A stretch of 59,996 bases of DNA from Zooshikella ganghwensis DSM 15267 (GCF_000428585.1 NZ_AUAF01000019.1:1-59996), one strand, 5' to 3'; positions 19,324 through 29,288 are shown, counted from the first letter of the stretch. The notes: generated by a model from the letters alone, not told the origin. Numbers and translations are program-made.

Positions 19324-19497
19324 CTCGACTTTGGCCATTTAGAAGCTAAGGCATTGCAGGTAAAGCAATACTGTTAGTGGTTATAACCTGAATTAACTCA
19401 TGTCTAATGAAAACCATGATATGAATTAATTCTAACCCGTTGTTTCTAATAGCTTATTTTTAGCCGTCATGTGTATTCAATAATGGCCAAAGCCGAG
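19324..19497 (-). mobile_element. 174-bp MITE, repeat family A, copy 3 (inverted)
   Basis: Reverse complement of the copies at 448 and 4406, same length, no difference seen by eye. It is flanked by AACGTT on both sides (19318-19323 and 19498-19503). It sits between ygfB and pepP and would be transcribed in their shared mRNA. Confidence 0.9.
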
Positions 19498-19515
19498 AAC
19501 GTTAACAAGCAAACA

Positions 19516-20109
19516 TTAATGTTTTTTCTTAGGCTCGCTTGATTGCCCCTTTTTTGAGTCCACAGGTTTATTAAATTCTGTATACACTAGTAACGCTGCC
19601 ATACGCACATATTCAATAATTTCAGTTAAGTCTGATTCGTTACCATCACTATCTTCCAGCTCTGTTTCCAGCTGAGCAATTTGAGCAAAATCACGAAGTA
19701 TGCCAATAACTTCCTCAGACAGCGATGACTGAATAGCACCGCCTAAACCAAACCCTGCTAAAAAGCTTTGAGACCAACCCCCAATAGCTCGAGCTTGAGC
19801 TGTTAATGACTCTGAGTCATCTGGTAAAAAAGGCTGAAAGCCAAAGGCTTGATCTTCCAGTGCAGTAATCACATGGTCATACAGATTAATTAACGTAACC
19901 TTTGCCTCATCCGTTAATGCATCAATATCCATCATTTTTTGTGCAACTTGTAACCATGCATCTGGCTGAAAACGTTTTCCAGAACACAAATACCCCGTCA
20001 GCTGACCATGAAGCTCTGCTGGGGTTTGAATTGACTTTAAGCTAGAAAACAATTCAAACAAATTGTCATAGTCAAGGGCTTTCTCGTCATGATGAGGATT
20101 ATTGACCAT
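19516..20109 (-). CDS. ygfB: UPF0149 family protein YgfB
   Basis: 197 residues. The UPF0149/YgfB pattern includes TPAELHGQLTGYLCSG, FLPDD, and WSQSFLAGFGLGG. A C-terminal Lys-rich tail follows (GQSSEPKKKH). In Pseudomonas YgfB acts as a regulator influencing cell wall recycling genes; here the role is unknown. It is the usual first gene before pepP-ubiH-ubiI and is divergent from the zapB-like/zapA pair. Confidence 0.92.
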   Translation of the reverse strand: MVNNPHHDEKALDYDNLFELFSSLKSIQTPAELHGQLTGYLCSGKRFQPDAWLQVAQKMMDIDALTDEAKVTLINLYDHVITALEDQAFGFQPFLPDDSESLTAQARAIGGWSQSFLAGFGLGGAIQSSLSEEVIGILRDFAQIAQLETELEDSDGNESDLTEIIEYVRMAALLVYTEFNKPVDSKKGQSSEPKKKH

Positions 20110-20239
20110 ATATTAAACCTATACCCGCCAATTAATTGGACTAATGCTATCATTTCAATCTGTAACACTGTACCAAAGATTGACCCTTTTCATCAGGCAA
20201 TCTATAGTAACCGCTGATATTACGGCTAATCTAAAGGCT

Positions 20240-20449
20240 ATGGATGAACAATTAAATCTCATGCTTCATCACAAAATCGATGAGCTTCTAGCTCTATGCC
20301 AGGAATTACTAGAAGAAAACCAAACGCTTAAAGCAAGTGAGCAAGCTTGGCGCGAGGAACGGGCACAACTCGTCGAGAAGAATGAACTCGCACGTAGCAA
20401 AGTTGAAGCCATGATCAGCCGACTTAAAGCTCTGGAACAAGAATCATGA
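20240..20449 (+). CDS. Small coiled-coil protein (TIGR02449/ZapB-like)
   Basis: 69 residues, almost entirely coiled coil (MDEQLNLMLHHKIDELLALC, then heptads to RLKALEQES). Matches the short coiled-coil family that precedes zapA in many gammaproteobacteria and resembles the division factor ZapB. The start is the internal ATG at 20240, with TAAAGG just upstream; the longer ORF from 20144 has an unrelated N-terminus. Its stop overlaps the zapA start (ATGA). Confidence 0.85.
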   Translation: MDEQLNLMLHHKIDELLALCQELLEENQTLKASEQAWREERAQLVEKNELARSKVEAMISRLKALEQES

Positions 20450-20766
20450 GCAATTCTGCTGTTAATACCACAACTGTAAGTATTTTAGATAAAGATTACC
20501 GCGTTAGCTGTGGAGATGGAGAAAAAGCCGCTCTAGTAGAGGCCGCTAATTACCTCGACAGTAAAATGCGTGATATCCGCGGTACTGGCAAAGTGATAGG
20601 TTTAGAACGTATCGCGGTAATGGCTGCACTAAATATAGCCCATGAGTTATTACAACTGGCAAAATCTATTTCTAAAGACCAGGAAGAAACCAAACGTCAG
20701 GTGGAACAGATTGTCGAAAAAGTCGATAAGGTGTTACAAGACGTAAATAGTGACCCTGGTTATTGA
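20446..20766 (+). CDS. zapA: Cell division protein ZapA
   Basis: 106 residues. The N-terminal domain carries STVSILDKDYRVSC-type sequence (VSILDKDYRVSCGDGEKAAL) and the C-terminal coiled coil runs from about residue 65. ZapA bundles FtsZ filaments at mid-cell. It overlaps the zapB-like gene by four bases, so translation is coupled. The 6S RNA promoter follows about 45 bases later. Confidence 0.95.
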   Translation: MSNSAVNTTTVSILDKDYRVSCGDGEKAALVEAANYLDSKMRDIRGTGKVIGLERIAVMAALNIAHELLQLAKSISKDQEETKRQVEQIVEKVDKVLQDVNSDPGY

Positions 20767-20825
20767 TGCAAAAATTATCTAAAAAAAACCGCGACTATTT
20801 TTCTTAAATCATTATAATCTTAAAC

Positions 20826-21008
20826 AGGCTCCCTGGTTTGCAGGCCAGTCACGACTGTCCCTGAGCCGATAATCTAAGTTTAGGAGGCTCCTCGCAAATA
20901 CTGGCGTGCATGTCCACTTAAAAGTGGAAAGCCCAATGTATTTCAGCAGCCACCACCTTGAACCATGGGTTCAAGGGCTATACTGACAGCGGCAAACCGG
21001 GGGTCATT
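20826..21008 (+). ncRNA. ssrS: 6S RNA
   Basis: Regulator of sigma-70 RNA polymerase. The closing stem pairs CCCTGGTTTGC with GCAAACCGGGG. Conserved blocks GGCCAGTC...CCCTGAGCCGATAA and CCTTGAACCATGGGTTCAAGGGC match 6S RNAs. A TATAAT box lies at 20813-20818, about 8-10 bases before the start. As in most gammaproteobacteria it sits between zapA and ygfA. Ends are approximate. Confidence 0.93.
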
Positions 21009-21022
21009 TTCTCTCATATGAT

Positions 21023-21613
21023 ATGAACCCAACTCGAAAAACACTCCGCACAACACTACGTCAAAAACGTCGCCAACTATCCAAACAGCAACAACAGCTT
21101 GCCAGTGAACACCTGTTAACCCACCTGAAAAAAAATCTCACATTTATTAAAAGCAAAACAGTTGCTGTATATATCGCAAGTGATGGCGAAATTAATTTAA
21201 CACCCACCATTCGCTTTTTATGGAAATTAGGCAAACAGGTATTTTTACCTGTGCTTCGACCCGATACACATAACAAGCTATGGTTTGTACATTATCAACC
21301 GCATACCAATTTAATTCTGAACAATTTCAATATTCCTGAGCCAACCCGTCGAGGTAATAGCATTATTGCGCCTTGGGCACTCGATCTGGTCCTTTTACCT
21401 CTGGTTGGCTTTGATATTCATGGCGGTCGTTTGGGGATGGGAGGAGGTTTCTATGACCGAACCTTTGCTTTTATACAGGCAAGACCAACCTTGCGTCACC
21501 CCAAATTAATGGGAGTCGCACATGAGTGCCAACGCGTAGATAAATTGCCTGTAGCCAGTTGGGATATACCCTTAAATGCTATCGCTACTGACCAACAGGT
21601 ATACCACTGTTAG
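21023..21613 (+). CDS. ygfA: 5-formyltetrahydrofolate cyclo-ligase
   Basis: 196 residues. Converts 5-formyl-THF to 5,10-methenyl-THF using ATP. An N-terminal basic helix (TRKTLRTTLRQKRRQLSK) is followed by the core. The family motif DLVLLPLVGFDIHGGRLGMG and the downstream GGGFYDRTF form the nucleotide site. It starts 15 bases after 6S RNA and is probably transcribed from the same promoter. Confidence 0.95.
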   Translation: MNPTRKTLRTTLRQKRRQLSKQQQQLASEHLLTHLKKNLTFIKSKTVAVYIASDGEINLTPTIRFLWKLGKQVFLPVLRPDTHNKLWFVHYQPHTNLILNNFNIPEPTRRGNSIIAPWALDLVLLPLVGFDIHGGRLGMGGGFYDRTFAFIQARPTLRHPKLMGVAHECQRVDKLPVASWDIPLNAIATDQQVYHC

Positions 21614-21976
21614 CTACAAGTCAAACTAGCTAGCACTTATTCAGTTGCATGGTGGGAAGATAATGCAAAACTACTTTTAGAGGTGCCCATTAATTTGCAC
21701 AACCCCCGTAGCTATAACCCCAAATAAAAAAAGTGCGACTAACACCGTCATGAAATCTGGTTTTTTTTGTGTCATGACAACTAACACCACTCATTAAGTT
21801 ACCGTCACTGGTTAAGAACAATGAGTCATATAACTTTCAATATGAACCCTACAAATAATACGCTAACTGCCGCATTCTACTCTGATAGACAGCATTCAAG
21901 TGTGACGCTTACCTCATTGCGTTAGAATAATGAAAATAGAACGAATTTATTTTCCTATTTCAAGGTCTACTTCCAA
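21614..21976. other. Spacer with a family C repeat end
   Basis: Gene-free. It contains a single family C end (TTTTAGAGGTGCCCATTAA, about 21673-21691), without its partner end. Nothing else is recognised. Confidence 0.5.
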
Positions 21977-22450
21977 ATGGCTATAAAAACACGCTATTGG
22001 CTAATGAAAAGTGAACCCGACGTCTTCAGTATTGATGATCTGTTTGATACCCCTAACCAGTCCGAAGCCTGGGACGGCGTCAGAAACTATCAAGCGCGCA
22101 ATATGATGCGTGACGAAATGCAGTTAGGTGATTTAGTTTTTTTTTATCACTCAAGCTGCAAACCTCCTGGAATAGTAGGTATCGCAGAGATCAGTAAAAC
22201 AGCTTACCCTGACCACACAGCATGGGACCCAAGTTCTCCTTATTATGACCCCAAGAGCTCAGCCGAGAACCCTCGCTGGTTTATGGTAGATGTTAAATTT
22301 TATAAAAAGTATCCCCGTATGATCACGCTTGAAGAGCTCAAACAACAGCCAGAACTTAATGAAATGCCCCTACTTAAGCGTGGTAGCCGTTTATCCATCA
22401 TGCCCGTGACGCAATATCAGTGGGAAATCATTAACAAGCTTGCAGAGTAG
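21977..22450 (+). CDS. EVE domain protein
   Basis: 157 residues covering a whole EVE domain, a PUA-like fold thought to bind modified bases in DNA or RNA. Typical sequence: YWLMKSEPDVFSIDDL near the N-terminus, GVRNYQARNMMRDEM, GDLVFFYHSSCKPPGIVGIA, and RGSRLSIMPVT near the end. It often lies near ygfA/zapA in gammaproteobacteria. Alone here, followed by a hairpin. Confidence 0.92.
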   Translation: MAIKTRYWLMKSEPDVFSIDDLFDTPNQSEAWDGVRNYQARNMMRDEMQLGDLVFFYHSSCKPPGIVGIAEISKTAYPDHTAWDPSSPYYDPKSSAENPRWFMVDVKFYKKYPRMITLEELKQQPELNEMPLLKRGSRLSIMPVTQYQWEIINKLAE

Positions 22451-22508
22451 CACTTTCAGTTTTTCTGCTACATTCCACATGCGCTTCTTTTGTTCGCTCA
22501 AACGACAG

Positions 22509-22534
22509 GCTTTACCGTGAATCGTCGGTAAAGC
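22509..22534. terminator. Hairpin after the EVE gene
   Basis: GCTTTACCG, loop TGAATCGT, CGGTAAAGC. No T-run follows on the plus strand, so it is a structural 3' end or a weak terminator. Confidence 0.4.
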
Positions 22535-22558
22535 ACCCCTCCCATAGCTTCTGATAAA

Positions 22559-25072
22559 TTGCACTGTGACATGCTAGTCAAGACTAGAGCTGAGGACTAT
22601 GCTGTTTTTATGGTGCATAAAATCCATAAGTACTTATTGCGGATACAGGGTGTTTTTGCTCAGTGTTATAGCATATTTATTATTGGTGGCTCCGCGACAT
22701 TAATTGTGGGCGCAGCCTGTTTGCTTGCACTTAGCCAAACAGATTGGGGCGTTTCTATAGCATTAATTCTGCTGGCAAGTGCAACACTCTCCCACTACCT
22801 CCATTATTACCGATTTTCTAGTTTACTGGGTGGCCTAACACTGTTAACCACCTTGATTTCTCTGGTAACCCAACTGGTCACTGCAGACTATAGCTCTTTA
22901 ATAACCTTCGCTAGCTCTCAAGATGTGAGTAACTCACCCCTGGCAAATCTTGCTTCATTGACGGTACTCGGTGCAGGTAGTATTAGCTTTCTGATTAATG
23001 AACGTATTTCCCCGTTAAAAAGTCTGCCTTTAACAAGAGGCTTTTTAGCCTGCTGGCCACTCATCTATGGAGCAACTGGTCTCTACGCACTCATACTAGA
23101 TCTGCCGCCACAATATGGTTTTACCCATTTCTTTTCCATACAGTATGGGGACAACCTGCTGATGAGCCTCTGTGGTTTAACCCTGCTTATTGAGCACACC
23201 CCTTGGCAAGAATATCAAGAAGAGCGTGTGCCAGCCTGGGTACCACCTTATTTTGGCTTAATCATGATTTTAGTGTCTCTCCTCGGCTACATGATTCTTG
23301 AAAAGAAAGACTACAATTTTTTAAAGCAAACCACCCAACACACTACCCAGCAGCTTGCCACAGAATTAACACGATCATTAAATGCCCAGAGCAATGCATT
23401 GCAACGAATGGCTAATCGCTGGTCAGTGCAAAAAACAATACCAAAAAGTGCGTGGCTTGCTGATGCCAATAATCTGCTAAAAGACTTTCCTAACTTTCAA
23501 GCCCTTGAGTGGATGGACCAGGACTATACCATTCGCTGGGTTGTTCCCTTGGAATCTAATCAAAAGGTCGTTAACTTTCGAGTGCCTCCCAGTAACCCAG
23601 CTATCTTTCACCTAAGAAGAGCTTTCACCCAGCAAAGCAGTGTAACCACCCAAGTTATTCCATTAGTGCAAGGTGGGGAAGGGTTTATAAATTACACACC
23701 TATTTTTGACCAAAAAAATAATTTTTATGGTTTTATTGTAGGTGTTTTCCGCGTCAAATCCGTGATTGATAGCTTACTGTCTAATCAATCTGATTATGAA
23801 GGATTTGCTTTCAAAGTGATTGAGAGTGGCAGAATTATTTACCAGACCAATTATTTAGAAGGGTATGACCAAAATGCAGCAATAAAAATCAGCACAAATA
23901 TCAATGAACACTCACCATGGACTATTTATGGTTATCCTTCTTTTGCAATAAGCCAAAAAAGTCATTCTCTTTTGCCTTTAACAGCATTTATTGCAGCAAT
24001 CTGTTTAAGTGGTTTTTTCACTTTATGCTTATCAACTTTACGTAGAGTTTATATAGAAAGCGAAAAAGCCCAAAAAGCTAATGATAAGCTTACCTACGAA
24101 ATTGAAGAGCGCCAGCGGATTGAAGAACAGTTTCAAGAGCAAACATTACAACTGGATTTATTTACTAATTTAGTCAACTTATCTCGTGATGCGCTTATTA
24201 TTGTTGATTACAACACACGCGAGTTGATGTATTACAACAACTCCACATTTACGTCTCTAGGCTACTCTGAACACGAGTTTATGCTGGCATTACAGCATGG
24301 CAATTTAGTCGCCAAGAAAATGGAACGTATTATACAGAAAGCCGCATCATCACGAAGAAAACTGACTTCAAGTATTTATCAAATGGAAGTGATTAAGAAG
24401 GATGGCTCTGCGCTACAAGTTGAAGTGACAACACGAGCCGCTATTTTAAACCACCGAAAATACCTGTTGGTTGTTGTCCATGATGTCACAGAACATCGTG
24501 AACTTGAAAAACGACTTATCACACTTTCAACTCGAGACATGTTAACCGGGGTTTATAACCGCAAACACTTTGAGTCAATGCTGATCAATGAGTGGGAGCG
24601 GGCTGCCCGTCAAGCAGAACCCTTAGCCCTTATGATCATCGATATTGACAACTTCAGATTTTATAATGAAGCTCATGGTCACCAACAAGGCGATATTTGT
24701 TTAAAAGATGTCGCGAATATTTTGAAACGCTCAATCACTCGTAGTGTTGATGTATTAAGCCGGTTCGAAGGACAACAGTTTGTAGCCTTGCTGCCCGAAA
24801 CCGATCAATGTGGGGCAGAGGAAATAGCGCGCAGAATTCACAATAACTTACATGATGCCCATATTCATCACCCACTTTCCAGCATCGCTTCATTTGTCAC
24901 TGTATCAATAGGCTTATCAGCTGGCATTCCTGAACCAGGCTCTTGTAGTCAAGACTTAGTTAAATTTGCCCAAAAAGCACTAGCACTTGCCAAAAAAAGC
25001 GGCTGTAACCAAACTGTTAGTAATGAACATGTTCAGCCAAACCTTCGCGAGATTAAAGGTAAAAAACAATAG
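22559..25072 (+). CDS. Membrane PAS-GGDEF protein with degenerate active site
   Basis: Up to 837 residues. Six to seven N-terminal membrane spans (about 40-240) are followed by a periplasmic CHASE-like region (about 265-470, e.g. QALEWMDQDYTIRWVVP) and another span at about 476-500. Then come a coiled coil, a PAS domain (about 535-655) and a GGDEF domain (about 665-820). The signature is EGQQF in place of GGDEF (LSRFEGQQFVALLP), so diguanylate cyclase activity is unlikely; binding or allosteric function is possible. The start is uncertain: TTG at 22559 or ATG at 22610 (MVHKIHKYLL). Neither has a strong ribosome binding site. Confidence 0.85.
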   Translation: MHCDMLVKTRAEDYAVFMVHKIHKYLLRIQGVFAQCYSIFIIGGSATLIVGAACLLALSQTDWGVSIALILLASATLSHYLHYYRFSSLLGGLTLLTTLISLVTQLVTADYSSLITFASSQDVSNSPLANLASLTVLGAGSISFLINERISPLKSLPLTRGFLACWPLIYGATGLYALILDLPPQYGFTHFFSIQYGDNLLMSLCGLTLLIEHTPWQEYQEERVPAWVPPYFGLIMILVSLLGYMILEKKDYNFLKQTTQHTTQQLATELTRSLNAQSNALQRMANRWSVQKTIPKSAWLADANNLLKDFPNFQALEWMDQDYTIRWVVPLESNQKVVNFRVPPSNPAIFHLRRAFTQQSSVTTQVIPLVQGGEGFINYTPIFDQKNNFYGFIVGVFRVKSVIDSLLSNQSDYEGFAFKVIESGRIIYQTNYLEGYDQNAAIKISTNINEHSPWTIYGYPSFAISQKSHSLLPLTAFIAAICLSGFFTLCLSTLRRVYIESEKAQKANDKLTYEIEERQRIEEQFQEQTLQLDLFTNLVNLSRDALIIVDYNTRELMYYNNSTFTSLGYSEHEFMLALQHGNLVAKKMERIIQKAASSRRKLTSSIYQMEVIKKDGSALQVEVTTRAAILNHRKYLLVVVHDVTEHRELEKRLITLSTRDMLTGVYNRKHFESMLINEWERAARQAEPLALMIIDIDNFRFYNEAHGHQQGDICLKDVANILKRSITRSVDVLSRFEGQQFVALLPETDQCGAEEIARRIHNNLHDAHIHHPLSSIASFVTVSIGLSAGIPEPGSCSQDLVKFAQKALALAKKSGCNQTVSNEHVQPNLREIKGKKQ

Positions 25073-25075
25073 GAC

Positions 25076-25094
25076 AGCTCACATAGCGTGAGCT
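25076..25094. terminator. Hairpin between convergent genes
   Basis: AGCTCAC, loop ATAGC, GTGAGCT, between the PAS-GGDEF gene and the end of ilvA. It is a weak bidirectional terminator. Confidence 0.4.
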
Positions 25095-25114
25095 ATACCC
25101 TTCTCTAACAGCTT

Positions 25115-26632
25115 CTACCCCAAAAACAATTGATAGGCAGGGTTTTCTGATTCAGGCCAATAGTGATAGCCAATCTCCTCTAGAAATGCAGGCACTTGCT
25201 CCCGCTCATTCAAAGGTACTTGCAAGCCAACACATACCCGGCCATAAGCTGCTCCGTGATTCCGGTAGTGAAACATAGAAATATTCCAGCGTTGACCCAG
25301 TTTATTTAAAAATCGCAATAAGGCACCAGGTCGCTCTGGAAACTCAAACCGATAAACAACTTCATTATCTACAGCTGTTGTATGTCCGCCCACCATATGA
25401 CGTATATGGAGCTTGGCTAACTCATTATCTGTTAAATCAGTAACCGCATAACCCTGCTTTTGTAGTGATTGAATAATTACTTTTGCTTTATCTTGTGGGC
25501 CAATACCCGTTTGCACACCGACAAATATTTGAGCTTCACGTTCCGTATGATAACGGTAATTAAACTCTGTAATATTGCGCTTACCTAAGGCCTGACAAAA
25601 TGCTTTAAAGCTACCAGGCTTTTCTGGAATGGTAACCGCAATGATTGCTTCCCGCCGCTCACCAAGCTCAGCCCGCTCAGAGATATAACGTAGCCGGTCA
25701 AAATTCACATTGGCACCACTATCAATGGCTAATAATGTTTGCCCATGTATTTTGTGTTGCTCCACATATTTCTTTACACCGGCAACACCTAGCGCGCCAG
25801 CAGGCTCGCAAATAGAGCGGGTATCATCATAAATATCTTTAATTGCTGCACATATTTCATCTGCTGTCACTGTAATAACATCATCAACATAGTGCTGGCA
25901 AACCTTGAACGTTTCTTCACCTATCTGTGCAACCGCCACCCCATCAGCGAAAATACCGACTTGAGACAATACGACACGCTCACCAGCCTGCATAGCAGCG
26001 TGTAAACAAGCAGACTCTTCAAATTCCACACCAATAATTTTAATTTCTGGACGAAGATATTTTACATAAGCGGCAATACCCGCAATCAAACCACCGCCAC
26101 CGACAGGAACAAAAATTGCGTCAAGTTTGCCTGAATGCTGACGTAAAACCTCCATGGCAATGGTACCTTGGCCAGCAATGGTATCTACATCATCATAAGG
26201 GTGGATATACACATAACCATGCTCTTTCACCAGCTTTTGAGAGTAAGCTAAGGCTTCGTCAAAAGCATCGCCATGCAAAATAACCTGAGCACCTCTGGCT
26301 TTAACAGCACGCACTTTAATTTCAGGTGTTGTTTGCGGCATCACAATCACCGCCTTAATACCTAACTTTTTCGCGGCTAGTGCAAGCCCTTGCGCGTGAT
26401 TGCCAGCAGATGCAGCAATCACCCCTCGGGCTTTTTCAGATTCAGATAATTGAGCAACACGGTTGTAGGCGCCACGAATTTTAAAAGAAAAAACCGGCTG
26501 TAGGTCCTCTCGCTTAATTAAAATCGTATTTTGAAGACGCTTTGATAAAAAAACTGCCTGATCAATCGGGGTTTCAACGGCCACATCATAGACTGGCGCT
26601 TCTAATATTTTTTTAATGTATTGCTGAAGCAT
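25115..26632 (-). CDS. ilvA: Threonine ammonia-lyase, biosynthetic
   Basis: About 505 residues, PLP enzyme converting threonine to 2-oxobutanoate, the first step of isoleucine synthesis. The PLP lysine is in PVFSFKIRGAYN. The glycine loop is VGGGGLIAG. Two C-terminal ACT-like domains (about 325-505) give isoleucine and valine control. The start is taken at 26632 (MLQQYIKKIL), which has AAGAAGG upstream and matches the usual N-terminus; the ORF extends to 26656. Divergent from rpiA, a common arrangement. Confidence 0.95.
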   Translation of the reverse strand: MLQQYIKKILEAPVYDVAVETPIDQAVFLSKRLQNTILIKREDLQPVFSFKIRGAYNRVAQLSESEKARGVIAASAGNHAQGLALAAKKLGIKAVIVMPQTTPEIKVRAVKARGAQVILHGDAFDEALAYSQKLVKEHGYVYIHPYDDVDTIAGQGTIAMEVLRQHSGKLDAIFVPVGGGGLIAGIAAYVKYLRPEIKIIGVEFEESACLHAAMQAGERVVLSQVGIFADGVAVAQIGEETFKVCQHYVDDVITVTADEICAAIKDIYDDTRSICEPAGALGVAGVKKYVEQHKIHGQTLLAIDSGANVNFDRLRYISERAELGERREAIIAVTIPEKPGSFKAFCQALGKRNITEFNYRYHTEREAQIFVGVQTGIGPQDKAKVIIQSLQKQGYAVTDLTDNELAKLHIRHMVGGHTTAVDNEVVYRFEFPERPGALLRFLNKLGQRWNISMFHYRNHGAAYGRVCVGLQVPLNEREQVPAFLEEIGYHYWPESENPAYQLFLG

Positions 26633-26813
26633 GACATCCTTCTTTACAACACTCATTAATTTTATGGAAGGTGTACTATTCTATAACGTATTAGTCACAG
26701 TGTGCAGCGTCAATATCCCTAATCAATAGAAACGCTTGCTTTGAATGGGATTAGCCAGACCGAAAGGTATATAATTCCTGCCGTAAAGATTTTTAAAGCA
26801 AAAGGTATTATTC

Positions 26814-27491
26814 ATGTCTGTTAATCAGGACCAGCTCAAACAAGCTGTGGCATTAGCTGCCTTAGAGCATATCAAACCCCACATAGAACAAGACAGCATC
26901 ATTGGTATTGGTACCGGCTCTACCGCAAACTTTTTCATTGACGCACTGGCTACCATAAAAAATCAGTTTGATGGGGCTGTTGCTAGCTCTGAAGCCAGTG
27001 CTGAACGCTTAAAATCCCATGGTATCCCTGTTTACGACCTCAATACAGTAAACTCCTTAGAGTTTTATATTGATGGAGCAGATGAGAGCAATCACCAACT
27101 CCAGCTTATCAAAGGAGGTGGTGCAGCGCTCACACGAGAAAAAATTGTAGCCGCTGTCGCCAAGTCGTTCGTTTGTATTGCTGATGAAAGCAAGCTGGTT
27201 GATGTGTTAGGCACATTCCCCCTACCCGTTGAAGTCATTCCTATGGCTCGCAGCCACGTTGCAAGAGAAATCGTTAAACTTGGTGGCGATCCCCAATACC
27301 GTGAAGGGGTAGTGACAGATAATGGCAATGTGATTTTAGACGTTTGGAATCTCAGCATCACCTCACCTCGCGACCTTGAATCTCAACTCAATAATATCGT
27401 AGGGGTTGTTACCAACGGTATTTTTGCACTTCGTCCCGCGGATGTCCTTTTACTGGGTACACAAGACGGCATCAAAACGATTACTGTCTAA
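26814..27491 (+). CDS. rpiA: Ribose-5-phosphate isomerase A
   Basis: 225 residues. Interconverts ribose-5-phosphate and ribulose-5-phosphate. Family motifs: [43 protein letters not shown] and IADESKLVD. Full length. It is divergent from ilvA across about 180 bases that hold both promoters. Confidence 0.97.
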   Translation: MSVNQDQLKQAVALAALEHIKPHIEQDSIIGIGTGSTANFFIDALATIKNQFDGAVASSEASAERLKSHGIPVYDLNTVNSLEFYIDGADESNHQLQLIKGGGAALTREKIVAAVAKSFVCIADESKLVDVLGTFPLPVEVIPMARSHVAREIVKLGGDPQYREGVVTDNGNVILDVWNLSITSPRDLESQLNNIVGVVTNGIFALRPADVLLLGTQDGIKTITV

Positions 27492-27499
27492 AGCACTAC

Positions 27500-27560
27500 A
27501 AACTACTTATCTTCCTCCTCCTCTGTATTGCTAACCCATAAGTAGCAAGGAGGGGGAACC
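27500..27560. other. Possible hairpin after rpiA
   Basis: A pyrimidine run (CTTCCTCCTCCTC) faces a purine run (GGAGGGGGAA), with TTGCT/AGCAA pairing inside. It could fold as a long imperfect stem after rpiA. There is no clear T-run, so a terminator call is weak. Confidence 0.3.
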
Positions 27561-27635
27561 AACCCTTAACTCTATCTGATAGCTGCTATACTGATTGCCA
27601 GTAACCATGCTTTTTATAGATGGACTGGATAACTA

Positions 27636-29273
27636 ATGGCATTCATTAATTATAGTGACAAGCGTTTTCTAATTATTGATGATTTTGAAAACTTTCGCTT
27701 ATCTATCAAAAAGATGCTAGATAGCTTTGGGGTTTCCAAAGTGGATATGGCCATTAATGGGCGAGATGCCGTACTTGCCTGTAAAAATCAAGACTATGAT
27801 GTCATTCTGTGTGACTACAACCTTGGTTCAGGAAAAAATGGCCAACAAGTACTTGATGAGCTGCGCTACACTCGACGCCTCAAAAATACCAGCCTGTTTT
27901 TATTGATCACCGCAGAAGCCACAAAAGATATGGTATTAGGTGCATTAGAGCATCAGCCCGATGCTTATTTAACAAAACCTATTACTCAGTCTATGCTTAA
28001 AAACCGCCTCGACAGGCTGATGGATGAGCATTACCACGTTTTACCGATAAAAAAAGCTATCGATCAAAACAATATTAAACAAGCAATTAAAGAATGCCAA
28101 AAAGTGTTGAGCAAGGACTCAAGAAGTCATAAGTGGTGTACTCGTAAATTGGCAGAACTCTATTATCAAAATAAAGATTATGATGAAGCTGAGCAGATTT
28201 GCCAAAAACAATTGGAAGAAAGAAAGCTAGACTGGCCTTATTTAACCCTTGGCAAAGTCGCAGCAGCCCGCAAAAATTATCCACAAGCTCTGGAGTATTT
28301 TAATCAGCTTTTAGCTATAAACCCTCAGTATGTTAACTGCTATGATGAAATAGCAGCAACTTACCTGGCTGTTGGTGAACCAAACAAAGCGCAGCAAGCT
28401 ATCATGACTGGTGTACAAATTTCACCACGATCCGTACACCGGCAACTCAAACTTGCAGAAATTAGTCGCCAAAATGATGACCTTGATACTGCAACTCAAG
28501 CCTACCGAAATACTGTAGAGCTGGGTAAAAACTCAATTCACGATGCTGTAGATAATCACCTCAATTTTGCACGTTGTTTATCTGACAATGCTGAACATGA
28601 TAATTCGAAAGAAGGCAAACTCCAAGCTAAAGAAGCTTTAAATATTTTGGAACAAATAAGTAAAAAATATAAAGATGACCCAAAACTAATGATACAGTCA
28701 GCAATGATAACTTCCCGTGTTCATGCTGGCCAAAATAACAAAGACGATGCAGAAAAAGCCTTAAACTCAGCCTTAAAAGCAATGGAAAACATGGGTGATG
28801 GAGCTAATCCTAATACCCAGTTGGAAATGGCAAAAACACTCTTTGCCAATAACCGTACAGAAGATGCCGAAAACATATTAAGACAAGTAATTGCAGAAAA
28901 CCCTGATAAGCAAGATTTAATTGACCAGGCCAACGCACTTTTAGATGAACCTGTCAGCATTAAAAATCGTATTAAAGCGGCAGCCATTAACTTAGAAGCC
29001 ATTACAGCTTACGAGCAACAAAACTTTACCACCGCCATCGAAAAATTCACTGAAGCACTTAAGTTCTCTTCAAGGCACCCTGGACTCAACTTAAATCTTA
29101 TTCAAGCCTATCTAAAGCAAATGAGCGACTCAGGGCTAGATAAAAAAACGTTAGATAAGTGTCAAACTTATTTAAATAATGTAAACCATATACATGCATC
29201 GCATCCTCAATTTGAACGTTATGAAGCACTAAAAAGCAAAATAGCTTCACTGCGACAAAAACTATCAGCATAG
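27636..29273 (+). CDS. Response regulator with TPR repeats
   Basis: 545 residues. The REC domain (about 10-130) has phospho-acceptor Asp in ILCDYNLGSGKNG and lysine in AYLTKPIT. Several TPR units fill about 140-545 (e.g. ALEYFNQLLAINPQYVNCYD), making a protein-binding scaffold rather than a DNA-binding or enzymatic output. The histidine kinase at 29289 follows 15 bases later, so the pair is probably a two-component system with a protein-interaction output. Confidence 0.88.
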   Translation: MAFINYSDKRFLIIDDFENFRLSIKKMLDSFGVSKVDMAINGRDAVLACKNQDYDVILCDYNLGSGKNGQQVLDELRYTRRLKNTSLFLLITAEATKDMVLGALEHQPDAYLTKPITQSMLKNRLDRLMDEHYHVLPIKKAIDQNNIKQAIKECQKVLSKDSRSHKWCTRKLAELYYQNKDYDEAEQICQKQLEERKLDWPYLTLGKVAAARKNYPQALEYFNQLLAINPQYVNCYDEIAATYLAVGEPNKAQQAIMTGVQISPRSVHRQLKLAEISRQNDDLDTATQAYRNTVELGKNSIHDAVDNHLNFARCLSDNAEHDNSKEGKLQAKEALNILEQISKKYKDDPKLMIQSAMITSRVHAGQNNKDDAEKALNSALKAMENMGDGANPNTQLEMAKTLFANNRTEDAENILRQVIAENPDKQDLIDQANALLDEPVSIKNRIKAAAINLEAITAYEQQNFTTAIEKFTEALKFSSRHPGLNLNLIQAYLKQMSDSGLDKKTLDKCQTYLNNVNHIHASHPQFERYEALKSKIASLRQKLSA

Positions 29274-29288
29274 TCTTTGGAGATCATT

